NCBI RefSeq assembly: GCF_014673495.1
Contig: NZ_CP051006.1
Location: 4,278,001 to 4,342,000, forward strand
Length of the DNA stretch: 64,000 bases
Source of the DNA: Streptomyces griseofuscus
GTDB taxonomy: Bacteria; Actinomycetota; Actinomycetes; Streptomycetales; Streptomycetaceae
Direction of reading: 5' to 3'
The stretch's first letter is position 1. Each line of letters starts with the position of its first letter. The notes under the pieces were generated by a model. The model was not told the origin of the DNA. It ran no database searches and was given only the letters and a program-made list of their open reading frames with translations. This document shows, in pieces, positions 50,401-60,602 of the stretch. The position numbers were made by a program, and so were the translations under genes.

Positions 50401-51525
50401 GAGATGTACGCGCTGGGCTTCAGCCCCGACGGACGCACCCTCGCCACCGGCAGCGGGGACGCCAAGGTGCGCCTGTGGTCGATCCCGACCTCGGACATGA
50501 TCGGCCGCTCCGGGGCGTTCAGCCCCAACGGGCGGGTGCTGGCCACCACCGCGCGCGACGGACGGCTGCGGCTGTGGAACGTGGCGCACCCGGGGCGGCC
50601 GGTGCGGCTCGGCCCGCCGTTCATGAGCGGCAACGGCGCCGACACCCTCGCCTTCTCGCCGAACGGCCGCACCCTGGCCGTCCTCACCGGCGAGCAGAAG
50701 GTGTACCTGTGGAACGTCTCCGACCCGTCCCACCCCTTCCTGCCCGGCCCGCCGCTGCCGCTGCGGACCCGCTTCATGGGGCCCAACGCCCTCGCCTTCA
50801 GCCCCGACGGGCACACCCTGGCCACGGCCAACGACGACCGGACCATAAGGCTGTGGAACGTGTCCGACCCGGCCCGCCCGGCCCCGCTCGGCGCGCCGCT
50901 CGCCGGCCACCACGGCTACATCAACGCGCTCGTCTTCAGCCCCGACGGGCACACCCTGGCCAGCGGCAGCGCGGACAGCACCATCCGGCTGTGGAACGTC
51001 ACCGGCCCCGCGGCGAAACCGCTCGGCGCCCCGCTCACCCGGCACACCGGCCCGGTCAACGCGCTGGCCTTCACTCCCGACGGCAAGGCACTGGCCAGTG
51101 GCAGTGACGACGACACGGTCCTGCTGTGGAACGTCACCGACCCCACCGCGGCCAGGCCGCTGGGCGCGCCGCTCACCGGCCACACCGAGGCGGTCACCTC
51201 GCTGACCTTCGACGCGGACGGCAACACGCTGGCCAGCGGCGGCGACGACAACACGGTCCGGCTGTGGAACGTCACCCACCCCACCGCGGCCCGGCCGATC
51301 GGCCAGTCCATGACGCCCAACGCCAAGACCGGCACGTTCCTGTCCTTCAGCCCCGGCAGCCGCGTCCTCGGCGTCTCCAGCGGCCCCGACACGGTCCGCC
51401 TGTGGGACCTGGACGCCGACACGGCCATCGACCACATCTGCTCGGTCACCCGGGGCGTCCTGACCCCCGCGAAGTGGCAGGAGTACCTTCCGCGGCTGTC
51501 CTACGACCCTCCGTGTGGCCACTGA
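47431..51525 (+). CDS. STAND-type NTPase with HTH-like N-terminus and 14 WD40 repeats
   Basis: 1364 residues from a GTG with GGGGGGAA upstream. Residues ~10-85 look like a divergent helix-turn-helix (FAERLALLYKEAGNPPLKSVAEAVGRL…RVSAQRISDWRRAKNVPAQFTALAAVLQILI). The nSTAND1 P-loop domain begins CPYRGLAPYRQEDARWFFGRE; Walker A is GASGAGKSS (189-197) and Walker B is VRPVIIVDQFEE. Helical sequence precedes one membrane helix (~627-652). Fourteen WD40 units then run to the end, each finishing near LWNV. The architecture is that of a ligand-triggered signalling or conflict ATPase. Effector activity and trigger are unknown. Confidence 0.9.
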   Translation: MRGGTLGSDSGARTAFAERLALLYKEAGNPPLKSVAEAVGRLQRVDERGRPVRVSAQRISDWRRAKNVPAQFTALAAVLQILIPEARRARPHPVSTGLYDLGHWQRQWERALADPVGDRAAPPASPAEENGRPPAQAPPITGGVCPYRGLAPYRQEDARWFFGRERSTDAIIAQLRTAGRTGGLVMLVGASGAGKSSLLNAGLVPAIAGGALADAGLSPQPDGEPGQRTPVVQLVPGADPLAELVRRIPELAPVAAEARAAERAATARQQAAEGTASAGAEVPRIVRSARAAVTEWARREAPPGVRPVIIVDQFEETFTLCPDEADRRTFIQLLHASCTPPFGASGPAPVLVVLGIRADFYEQCLGYPELADALQHRHMVLSPLTSGELRDAVTGPAKAVGLELEPGLAELIVREVSADGPRGAHDAGVLPLLSHALLATWQRRKAGKLTLAGYRAAGGIQGAVAATAERAWSGLDPAARTAARLLLLRLVRLGEDTVATRRRGTRRQLAQESADPGKTEESLEALVRARLVTLDAETVEITHEALLHAWPRLRHWIDDNRNDHLLRQRLEEDGRSWEDSERDSSLLYRGSRLEQARAWARSAGDTYLTRSAVEFLAASVRLRKRTVWLSRAAVAALVVLALVAGGSAVIAWQQRDDAVFEQVLAEADRVQRTDPSLAAQLDLVAHHLRPDDKGTYSRLISIVNAPLATALSGHTGAVYLTSFSPDGRTLATASYDRTVRLWNVSDPTRPRPLGGPLTGHSSWVSSAVFRPDGRVLASAGDDGTIRLWNVADPARPTTLGAPLAGHSGTIYLVAFSPDGHTLASAGEDGTVRLWNVSDPAHPTALAVLRGHTAAVRSVAFSPDGHTLAAGGDDHMIRLWKVTDPRRPASLGVLRGHTDIVHSVAFSPDGHTLASGSADDTVRLWDIADPAAAKPLGAPLTGHTGPVWSVAFSPDGGRLAAASADSTASLWNVSDPNSPSQIGEPLAGSSGEMYALGFSPDGRTLATGSGDAKVRLWSIPTSDMIGRSGAFSPNGRVLATTARDGRLRLWNVAHPGRPVRLGPPFMSGNGADTLAFSPNGRTLAVLTGEQKVYLWNVSDPSHPFLPGPPLPLRTRFMGPNALAFSPDGHTLATANDDRTIRLWNVSDPARPAPLGAPLAGHHGYINALVFSPDGHTLASGSADSTIRLWNVTGPAAKPLGAPLTRHTGPVNALAFTPDGKALASGSDDDTVLLWNVTDPTAARPLGAPLTGHTEAVTSLTFDADGNTLASGGDDNTVRLWNVTHPTAARPIGQSMTPNAKTGTFLSFSPGSRVLGVSSGPDTVRLWDLDADTAIDHICSVTRGVLTPAKWQEYLPRLSYDPPCGH
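49549..51460 (+). repeat. Tandem WD40-coding repeats (14 units of about 135 bp)
   Basis: Units share a near-identical core encoding FSPDGHTLASGS…VRLWNV and keep a long common DNA stretch (ttcagccccgacgggcacac type). Units 8, 9 and 14 are the most divergent. Fourteen would make two seven-bladed propellers. The DNA similarity makes recombination between units possible. Confidence 0.85.
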
Positions 51526-51596
51526 TCGGCCAACTTCCGTTTTTTCCCTCCGACTTGGCTCCACCCGACCGACAACCTTGTTACCCTTGGCCATAG

Positions 51597-51634
51597 CCCG
51601 ATCGCTGGTGCATCCCCCGTCGCCAGCGATCGGG
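51597..51634 (+). terminator. Terminator after the STAND/WD40 gene
   Basis: CCCGATCGCTGG and CCAGCGATCGGG (12 bp) enclose a 14-base loop and are followed by TCTTTT. It is a clear intrinsic terminator 71 bp past the stop codon. Confidence 0.9.
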
Positions 51635-51704
51635 TCTTTTCATGCCCGCCCGGGGCAACGACCCGCGCGGCCCATGGACTCCCTTAGATGTTCAGGAGGT
51701 GTCC

Positions 51705-52244
51705 ATGGAGGACGGCAAACAGGACCGGGACGAAGAGTTCGGCAGATTCATGACCGCCCGCTGGTCACGGCTGCTGCGGACGGCCTTTCTCCTCACCGGG
51801 GAACCGCACTCCGCCGAGGATCTCGCCCAGTCCACGCTGGAGCGGGCCTACACGGCCTGGCACAGAGTCGGTACGGCGGACGACCCGGACGCCTATGTCC
51901 GGCGCGTGATGATCAACCTGCACGCCCGTCGGCACCGGCGCAAGCTCAAGGAGTTCCTGGCGCCGAAGGGCGATTCCGGCCTGGTGCGCGAGGAGGCCGA
52001 CCGCGGCGACCGGATCACCCAGGCCGTCGACCGCGAGGTGCTGCTCCGGGCGCTCGCCCAGCTGCCCGCGCGGCAGCGCCAGGCGGTGGTCCTGCGCTAC
52101 TGGGAGGACCTGACGGAGACCCAGACCGCACACGCGATGGGCTGCTCCGTCGGCACGGTCAAGAGCAATACGGCCAAGGGGACAGCGAAGCTGCGCCTCG
52201 TCCCGGCGCTGGCCGACGCGGTCCCGCAGGGGAGGCGGGCATGA
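51705..52244 (+). CDS. ECF sigma factor, SigE-family of actinobacteria
   Basis: 179 residues from ATG 51705, with AGGAGGTG perfectly placed; a longer frame upstream is ignored. Sigma-2 region: EFGRFMTARWSRLLRTAFLLTGEPHSAEDLAQSTLERAYTAWHRV. Sigma-4 region: ALAQLPARQRQAVVLRYWEDLTETQTAHAMGCSVGTVKSNTAKGTAKLR. This belongs to the SigE-like subgroup (SigE family RNA polymerase sigma factor) often paired with a membrane protein. The following gene overlaps its stop (ATGA) and is the obvious partner. No conserved promoter motif was identified. Confidence 0.93.
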   Translation: MEDGKQDRDEEFGRFMTARWSRLLRTAFLLTGEPHSAEDLAQSTLERAYTAWHRVGTADDPDAYVRRVMINLHARRHRRKLKEFLAPKGDSGLVREEADRGDRITQAVDREVLLRALAQLPARQRQAVVLRYWEDLTETQTAHAMGCSVGTVKSNTAKGTAKLRLVPALADAVPQGRRA

Positions 52245-53053
52245 GGGACACGGACGGGATGGAGCACGGCATGGCACAGGACAGGATCGCCCTCCTCCTC
52301 GCGGACGCGGCGCAGGAGATCGAGACCGGCCCGGCGCCCGTCGCGGCGGTCGTACGGGGCGGCCGGCGGCGCCGGGCCCGGCGGTGGGCGGTGACGGCGG
52401 TCGCGGCCGCGGTGGTGGCGGGGGGCACGGTGGGGGCGGTGACGGTACTGCCCGACCACGATGCGGCCTCGCCGGCGGACAGGGGGGCCGGCGAGCAGCT
52501 GGTGGACGAGCCGGTGATGTCGACGGTGGGTTCGGGCACCCGCGACGGTGGGACGTGGAGCGTGAACGCCAAGGTGTGGCCGGCGCCCCGCGACCGTAGC
52601 GAGGCCGTCCGGCAGATGAAGGCCATGGCGGACTGGGGCTTCACCCCGGTGACCTCCGGCAGTCCCTCGGACCTGATCGGCAGGACGAGCTACTTCATCT
52701 CGCGCGCCTACCAGAAGGGCGCCGACGCCCCCACCTTCAGGCTGGTGGCCTCCGACACCGTCGCCGAGCTGCCCCACCCGAAGGGCACCGAGATCCACGT
52801 CTTCACCAAGCCCCTCACCCCCGGCTCCGGCGCCCAGAGCCTGGCGGTCGGCATGGTGGCCACCACGGCACGCCAGGTCACCTGCCACTGGAAGGACGGC
52901 CGCACGACCACGGCAGATCTCGCGCCCGCCGACACCCCGACGCCCCCCACGGACGCCACCATCGGATACGTCCGCGGCTTCCCCACCGCCAACTGGTTCT
53001 TCTGCGCGGCCCCCGGCAGGACCGCCTACAAGTCCGCGGAGGTGACCAAATAG
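52241..53053 (+). CDS. Membrane protein coupled to the ECF sigma factor (putative anti-sigma)
   Basis: 270 residues; the ATG overlaps the sigma-factor stop and GGGGAGG lies upstream. A short cytoplasmic helix (AQDRIALLLADAAQEIETGPAPVAAVVRGGRRRRARR) precedes one membrane helix (WAVTAVAAAVVAGGTVGAVTVL) and an external domain of ~190 residues with two Cys (QVTCHWKDG and NWFFCAAPG). No zinc anti-sigma motif HxxxCxxC is present. An anti-sigma role is inferred only from coupling and topology, with the ~50-residue inner part the likely sigma contact. Confidence 0.72.
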   Translation: MRDTDGMEHGMAQDRIALLLADAAQEIETGPAPVAAVVRGGRRRRARRWAVTAVAAAVVAGGTVGAVTVLPDHDAASPADRGAGEQLVDEPVMSTVGSGTRDGGTWSVNAKVWPAPRDRSEAVRQMKAMADWGFTPVTSGSPSDLIGRTSYFISRAYQKGADAPTFRLVASDTVAELPHPKGTEIHVFTKPLTPGSGAQSLAVGMVATTARQVTCHWKDGRTTTADLAPADTPTPPTDATIGYVRGFPTANWFFCAAPGRTAYKSAEVTK

Positions 53054-53068
53054 CGGGCACGTGGCCGC

Positions 53069-53920
53069 TCAGCCCAGCAGCGCGTCCAGGAGGTGCGGCC
53101 AGGCGGCCGCGCCGAGCAGCCCGTCGGCCTCCGGTGTGCCGCCGTACCGGAAGGTCGGGGACGGCGGCGGGGGGAGTTCGCCGGGGAAGAGGGGCCGGTG
53201 GCCGGCGTCGGCGCGGGTGATCAGGCGGACCGGCGCCCCGGCCGCGCGCCGGCGCTCGGCGAGCCGCTCGGCGTAGGGCTCCGAGGGCCACATCGCGTCG
53301 TCGCCGCCCGCGACCAGGATCAGCTCGGCCCGCGCCGCCTCGACGGGGATCTCCGCCGCCGGGAGCAGAGCGGCGAAGGTCCGCTCGCTGCGCTCGTACC
53401 AGCCCCGGATGGCGACGGGCCCGCCCTCCGGCTCGGCGGGCGTCCAGGAGTCGTCCATCGGCACGAAGGGCAGCGGCCGGCCCCGCCATGTCCAGCACGA
53501 GCGGTACGGGCGGTCGGCCCCGTCCCGGCCGGGCCCGACATTGCACCAGACCAGCGGGCTGGGCGACAGGGCGGCCACCACGTCCACCCGGTCGTCGCGC
53601 ACGGCCGTGAGCAGGGCCGCCTCGGCCCCCTTGGACACCCCGAGCACACCGATCCGGCGCGCCCCCGTGCCGCGCAGCAGATCGACGGCGGCGGTGAAGG
53701 TCTCCAGCGGGACCTCACAGATCCCCGGCGGCTGCCCGGGCCCACCGAACCAGCGGATCGTGAGCGCGGTGATCCCCTGCCGGGCGAGCAGCCGCGCCCG
53801 CTCCCGCATGACCCGCCCACTGGACCCGGCCAGCACCAGCACCCCGACCGCGCTGCCGCCCACAGGGGAGGCCAACAGCCCCTCCCAGGGCTCGGCCAGC
53901 TCCCGCTCCACGATCTCCAC
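53069..53920 (-). CDS. Alpha/beta-hydrolase, BAAT/acyl-CoA thioester hydrolase C-domain type
   Basis: 283 residues from a GTG at 53920; an upstream frame runs into the tRNA terminator. Typical motifs: VGVLVLAGSSGRVMRERARLLARQGITALTIRWFGGPGQPPGICEVPLETFTAAVDLL, nucleophile elbow GVSKGAEAALL (Ser), AALSPSPLVW, acid in LILVAGGDDAMWPSEPYAERL and catalytic His in ADAGHRPLFPGE. It has no N-terminal BAAT domain, so it resembles the bacterial stand-alone members or dienelactone-hydrolase-like enzymes. Substrate unknown; acyl-CoA hydrolysis is only possible. Confidence 0.83.
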   Translation of the reverse strand: MEIVERELAEPWEGLLASPVGGSAVGVLVLAGSSGRVMRERARLLARQGITALTIRWFGGPGQPPGICEVPLETFTAAVDLLRGTGARRIGVLGVSKGAEAALLTAVRDDRVDVVAALSPSPLVWCNVGPGRDGADRPYRSCWTWRGRPLPFVPMDDSWTPAEPEGGPVAIRGWYERSERTFAALLPAAEIPVEAARAELILVAGGDDAMWPSEPYAERLAERRRAAGAPVRLITRADAGHRPLFPGELPPPPSPTFRYGGTPEADGLLGAAAWPHLLDALLG

Positions 53921-54011
53921 AAGACCCCCGAGTGTCCCCGCCGCCGTCGGTCCTTTCACGGAAGGGCAGTTGGGCCTGCACGCCGATCCGATGAACCGCC
54001 CTCGAAATGCC

Positions 54012-54045
54012 GAAGACCCCCGACCGAAATCGGTCGGGGGTCTTC
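54012..54045. terminator. Terminator of tRNA-Ile
   Basis: A 16-bp perfect inverted repeat (GAAGACCCCCGACCGA and its complement) with a minimal loop, 5 bases past the encoded CCA end of tRNA-Ile. No long T-run, but it is the strongest hairpin in this gap. Confidence 0.85.
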
Positions 54046-54052
54046 GCGCTGG

Positions 54053-54126
54053 TGGGGCTAACAGGATTTGAACCTGTGGCCTCATCCTTATCAGGGATGC
54101 GCTCTAACCAACTGAGCTATAGCCCC
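54053..54126 (-). tRNA. tRNA-Ile (anticodon GAT)
   Basis: 74 nt, beginning GGGGCTATAGCTCAGTTGGT and ending TAGCCCCA; bases 54050-54052 encode the CCA tail. Acceptor GGGGCTA/TAGCCCC. Anticodon loop CTGATAA closed by ATCCC/GGGAT-like pairing (ATCC/GGAT) reads GAT. The T loop is TTCAAAT. It stands just downstream of gyrA and DUF3566 on the same strand, the normal place in Streptomyces. Confidence 0.97.
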
Positions 54127-54214
54127 GCCGCGCTTTGCGGTGTGTGTCCCGCGCGCTGACTCCTGAAGATTAGCGCACGACCACGTCAGTCCCAAAATCG
54201 GTTACCGGCGGGCG

Positions 54215-54940
54215 TCACTCGTCCTCGGCGAGGGTCAGTTCGACGCCGCCCACGAAGCCCGCGGAGAGGTTGTAGATGAAGGCGGCGAGCGTGGCCAGCG
54301 CGGTCGCCAGGACGACGTCGATGACCGCGATGATCGTCGTGAACATCAGGACGTGCGGAAGCGAGAGGAAGGACTGGAGGTCGAAGCCGTTCGCCTCGTT
54401 CGAGCCGGTCGCCTCCGAGATCGTGCCGCCGACCGTGGAGAACACGCCCATCGCGTCCATGACCATCCACAGAACCGCCGAGGCGACGATGGTGCAGATG
54501 CCGAGCGCGATGGAGAGCAGGAAGCTGACCTTCATCACCGACCACGGGTCGGCCTTGGCCACCCGCAGCCGCGCCTTACGGGTGCGCGGCGCGGTCCGCA
54601 CGCCGGTACGGGGGCGCCGTACCCCGCCGGCCGCCGGCTGCGCCGGGTAGGCCTGCGGCGGGTGGTACGGCCCGCCGGGCTCCTCGGGGCGGCGCTCCCC
54701 GGGGAGCGGAGACGACGACTGCGCCTCGCCGGCCGCGGCCGGGCCTCGGGTGTCCGTCACAGTTCCCCCCTGGGGTGCAGACGTGCCGGAGGTGTCCGCC
54801 GCGGACGGCCGCACCGGCTTCAGGTTGGTCGTATGCGGGTCGGTGGCCGTCCCCGCATGCGCGGCGGAGCCACGGCCGCCGCCGTCCGTCTCCGTACCCG
54901 TGGAGGTACCGGCCGATCCGGCGCCCGTGGCTCCGCTCAC
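54215..54940 (-). CDS. DUF3566-family membrane protein downstream of gyrA
   Basis: 241 residues from a GTG at 54940, 18 bp after the gyrA stop, with GGAGTGAG upstream. The N-terminal ~115 residues are Gly/Thr/Pro-rich and disordered. The DUF3566 domain follows with two membrane helices (VMKVSFLLSIALGICTIVASAVLWMVMDAMGVF and VLMFTTIIAVIDVVLATALATLAAFIYNLSAGFVGGVELTL). DUF3566 genes follow gyrA in most actinobacteria; the M. tuberculosis relative (CwsA/Rv0007 region) hints at cell-envelope roles, but its function here is unproven. Confidence 0.88.
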   Translation of the reverse strand: MSGATGAGSAGTSTGTETDGGGRGSAAHAGTATDPHTTNLKPVRPSAADTSGTSAPQGGTVTDTRGPAAAGEAQSSSPLPGERRPEEPGGPYHPPQAYPAQPAAGGVRRPRTGVRTAPRTRKARLRVAKADPWSVMKVSFLLSIALGICTIVASAVLWMVMDAMGVFSTVGGTISEATGSNEANGFDLQSFLSLPHVLMFTTIIAVIDVVLATALATLAAFIYNLSAGFVGGVELTLAEDE

Positions 54941-54958
54941 GATGACTCACTCCTCGTG

Positions 54959-57553
<2,595 letters not shown>

Positions 57554-57595
57554 TGCTGGTGAAGATCCTTCCCTGTGCGGTCAGCTGAGACCGAC

Positions 57596-59644
57596 TCAGA
57601 TGTCGAGGAAGCGGACGTCCTTGGCGTTGCGCTGGATGAACTGGCGGCGTGCCTCGACGTCCTCGCCCATCAGCACCGAGAACAGGTCGTCGGCCTGGGC
57701 GGCGTCGTCCAGGGTGACCTGGCCGAGCACACGGTGCTCCTGGTCCATCGTGGTCACGCGCAGTTCCTCGGCGTTCATCTCGCCGAGGCCCTTGAAGCGC
57801 TGGATCGAGTCCTCGCGGACCCGCTTGCCGCGCTGGCGGCCCATCTCGATCAGCGCGTCGCGCTCGCGGTCCGAGTAGGCGTACTCGATGTCGTCCCGGC
57901 CCCACTTGAGCTTGTAGAGCGGCGGGCGGGAGAGGTACACGTGCCCGGCCTCGACCAGCGGCCGCATGAAGCGGAACAGGAAGGTCAGCAGCAGGGTGCT
58001 GATGTGCTGGCCGTCGACGTCGGCGTCCGCCATCAGGATGATCTTGTGATAGCGGAGCTTCTCGATGTCGAAGTCCTCGTGCACACCCGTGCCGAAGGCG
58101 GAGATCAGCGCCTGGATCTCCTGGTTCTGAAGGATCTTGTCGATCCTGGCCTTCTCCACGTTCAGGATCTTGCCGCGGATCGGGAGGATCGCCTGGTACT
58201 GCGGGTTGCGGCCGGACTTGGCCGAACCGCCGGCGGAGTCACCCTCGACGATGAAGATCTCGCACTTGGTGGGGTCGTTCGACTGGCAGTCGGACAGCTT
58301 GCCCGGCAGGGACGCCGACTCCAGCAGGCCCTTGCGCCGCGTGAGGTCACGGGCCTTGCGGGCCGCGACACGCGCGGTGGCGGCCTGGATGCCCTTGCGG
58401 ATGATGTCCGCGGCCTCGTTCGGGTTGCGGTCCAGCCAGTCGTTCAGGTGCTCGTAGACCGCCTTCTGCACGAAGGTCTTGGCCTCCGTGTTGCCCAGCT
58501 TGGTCTTGGTCTGGCCCTCGAACTGCGGCTCGCTGAGCTTGACCGAGATGATCGCGGTCAGACCCTCGCGGATGTCGTCACCGGTGAGGTTGTCGTCCTT
58601 CTCCCGGAGCAGCTTCTTGTCGCGCGCGTACTTGTTGATCAGCGACGTCAGCGCGGCGCGGAAGCCCTCCTCGTGGGTGCCGCCCTCATGCGTGTGGATG
58701 ATGTTGGCGAACGAGTACACACCCTCGCTGTAGCCGCTGTTCCACTGCATCGCGACCTCGAGGGACAGGCTCTTGTCCTTGTCCTCCGCCTCCAGGTCGA
58801 TGATGGTCGGGTGCACCACCTCTCCCTTGCGGGAGTTGAGGTACTTCACGAAGTCGACGATGCCGCCCTCGTAGTGGTACGTGACCGACTTGACCTCGGC
58901 CTTCTCGTCCGCGCCCGCCTCGTCCGCGCCGCTGGTGGCCTTCGCCGACTCGCGCTCGTCGGTGAGCCTGATGTTCAGGCCCTTGTTGAGGAAGGCCATC
59001 TCCTGGAAGCGCCGGGACAGCGTCTCGAAGGAGTACTCGGTGGTCTCGAAGATCTCCGGGTCGGCCCAGAAGGTGACCGACGTACCGGTCTCCTCGGTGG
59101 CCTCGTGCTGGGCCAGCGGGGCGGTGGGCACGCCCATCTTGTAGTCCTGCGTCCACCGGTACCCGTCGGTCTTGACCTCGACGGAGACCTTGCCGGACAG
59201 GGCGTTCACGACGGACACGCCGACGCCGTGCAGACCGCCGGAGACGGCGTAGCCGCCGCCGCCGAACTTGCCGCCCGCGTGCAGCACGGTCAGCACGACC
59301 TCCAGGGCCGGCTTCCCCTCGGACGGCACGATGCCGACCGGGATGCCACGGCCGTTGTCGACGACGCGGACGCCGCCGTCGGGGAGGATCGTCACGTCGA
59401 TGAGGTCCGCGTAACCCGCCAGCGCCTCGTCGACCGAGTTGTCGACGACCTCGTACACCAGGTGGTGCAGTCCGCGCTCGCCCGTGGAGCCGATGTACAT
59501 GCCGGGCCGCTTGCGGACCGCGTCCAGCCCTTCGAGCACGGTGATGGCGCTGGCGTCGTAAGAAGCCGTCGAGGCCGGGGCCTCGGCGTTCACGCCGGCG
59601 TCGGTGGACGGGATGTTCTCGTTGGGGTTGCCGGAATCGGCCAC
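57596..59644 (-). CDS. gyrB: DNA gyrase subunit B
   Basis: 682 residues from GTG 59644 with GAAAGGG upstream; a longer frame is not typical. GHKL ATPase domain: ITVLEGLDAVRKRPGMYIGSTGERGLHHLVYEVVDNSVDEALAG and DNGRGIPVGI, with GGKFGGGGYAVSGGLHGVGVSVVNALS as the ATP lid. Toprim: CEIFIVEGDSAGGSAKSGRNPQYQAILPIRGKILNVEKAR and LMADADVDGQHISTLLLTFLFRFM. It ends RFLDI. It drives negative supercoiling with GyrA. A ~420-bp leader separates it from dciA. Confidence 0.97.
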   Translation of the reverse strand: MADSGNPNENIPSTDAGVNAEAPASTASYDASAITVLEGLDAVRKRPGMYIGSTGERGLHHLVYEVVDNSVDEALAGYADLIDVTILPDGGVRVVDNGRGIPVGIVPSEGKPALEVVLTVLHAGGKFGGGGYAVSGGLHGVGVSVVNALSGKVSVEVKTDGYRWTQDYKMGVPTAPLAQHEATEETGTSVTFWADPEIFETTEYSFETLSRRFQEMAFLNKGLNIRLTDERESAKATSGADEAGADEKAEVKSVTYHYEGGIVDFVKYLNSRKGEVVHPTIIDLEAEDKDKSLSLEVAMQWNSGYSEGVYSFANIIHTHEGGTHEEGFRAALTSLINKYARDKKLLREKDDNLTGDDIREGLTAIISVKLSEPQFEGQTKTKLGNTEAKTFVQKAVYEHLNDWLDRNPNEAADIIRKGIQAATARVAARKARDLTRRKGLLESASLPGKLSDCQSNDPTKCEIFIVEGDSAGGSAKSGRNPQYQAILPIRGKILNVEKARIDKILQNQEIQALISAFGTGVHEDFDIEKLRYHKIILMADADVDGQHISTLLLTFLFRFMRPLVEAGHVYLSRPPLYKLKWGRDDIEYAYSDRERDALIEMGRQRGKRVREDSIQRFKGLGEMNAEELRVTTMDQEHRVLGQVTLDDAAQADDLFSVLMGEDVEARRQFIQRNAKDVRFLDI

Positions 59645-60065
59645 GAAGCGCCCTTTCTGGCACTGGCACAGCACGAGCCGGGCTCCTGGGGGCACCCCCG
59701 GTGGGGGACGGCTGCCGGAGCGGCTGCGGCATGTTGCGTTGGTAAGCCTTGATCAGCGTTGCTCAGCTTTTCCCGGGCGGTCCCCACATTGGGGCGGGAT
59801 TGGCTTCCAGTCTACCGGTAGCGCTGACATCGATGGGGGTTTGCCGGTACCTGAGTCCCCATGTGCCGCCCTGAACCGGTCTCGGCCGGGTACCGATATA
59901 CGGAAGGGGGCTCCAAGAGCCTCACAGCGGCACTCAGAGCTTCGAGCCGTCAACCCTTGGCTACTCCAGGGTCAGTACGCGTCCCGCGCCCGTGCGCACA
60001 CGGGCGCGCGCAGGGCAAACCCGCAGGCCAGAGGGGGGTGACGAGAGGACGCGAAGTGAGGTACG
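59645..60065. promoter_or_regulatory. 421-bp region upstream of gyrB
   Basis: It is the gap between the dciA stop and gyrB. A TAGACT on the minus strand (59809-59814) resembles a Streptomyces -10 element about 165 bp before gyrB, but its -35 is poor. A supercoiling-sensitive gyrB promoter is expected here from other species; the sequence alone does not prove it. Confidence 0.45.
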
Positions 60066-60602
60066 TCACCCGTAGGTGTCGCCAGGACCCATGCTTCCCG
60101 GGGCCCGCAGCGGGCCGTAGCGGCGGTCCGGGCCACCGGGGCCGTGCACCTTGATCAGCCGGACCGTGCCATGGCCGAGATCCTCGTTGAGCCGGGCGAC
60201 CAGGGCAGGGGCGAGCAGCCGCAGCTGGGTCGCCCAGGCCGTGGAGTCGCAGGCCACCACGAGCACCCGCTCGTCCTCGTCGTAGCGCTGCGGCACACAG
60301 TGCTTGGCCAGGTCCTCGCCGACGATCTGCGGCCAGCGGCCCATCACCCCGCCCACGGCCGCCGGGGTCTCCCAGCCGCGCTCGGTGATCAGCCGGTTGA
60401 TCGCCGAACCGAGCGCCATCGGGTCGCGGCCGTCGGCCCGCGCCCCGGACCGCAGCCCGCCGCCGCGCCGGGCCTGCTTCTTCTGCCGGGCCGCGTCACC
60501 GCGCGCCCGGGCCTGCTCCTTCGCCGCGCGCAACGCCACGCGCGCGAGGTCCACACCCGAGGGCTCGCCGCTCTTGCCCGAGCTGTCCTTCTCGCCGCTC
60601 AT
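60066..60602 (-). CDS. dciA: DciA-type DUF721 protein
   Basis: 178 residues; ATG 60602 overlaps the recF stop (ATGA). A basic N-terminal half (GVDLARVALRAAKEQARARGDAARQKKQARRGGGLRS) is followed by the KH-like DUF721 domain (LGSAINRLITERGWETPAAVGGVMGRWPQIVGEDLAKHCVPQRYDEDERVLVVACDSTAWATQLRLLAPALVARLNEDLGHGTVRLIKVHGP). DciA loads or operates the replicative helicase in bacteria lacking DnaC or DnaI. Position between recF and gyrB is conserved. Confidence 0.92.
   Translation of the reverse strand: MSGEKDSSGKSGEPSGVDLARVALRAAKEQARARGDAARQKKQARRGGGLRSGARADGRDPMALGSAINRLITERGWETPAAVGGVMGRWPQIVGEDLAKHCVPQRYDEDERVLVVACDSTAWATQLRLLAPALVARLNEDLGHGTVRLIKVHGPGGPDRRYGPLRAPGSMGPGDTYG

Noticed and set aside
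47554..51594. Minus-strand open frame of about 1346 codons opposite the STAND/WD40 gene
   Set aside because: Repeated GAERG-like sequence is simply the reverse reading of the WD40 repeats; no domain and no ribosome site.
53069..54085. Longer start for the alpha/beta-hydrolase reaching into the tRNA-Ile terminator
   Set aside because: The extra N-terminal residues are coded by the terminator hairpin and tRNA tail; the GTG at 53920 is the sensible start.
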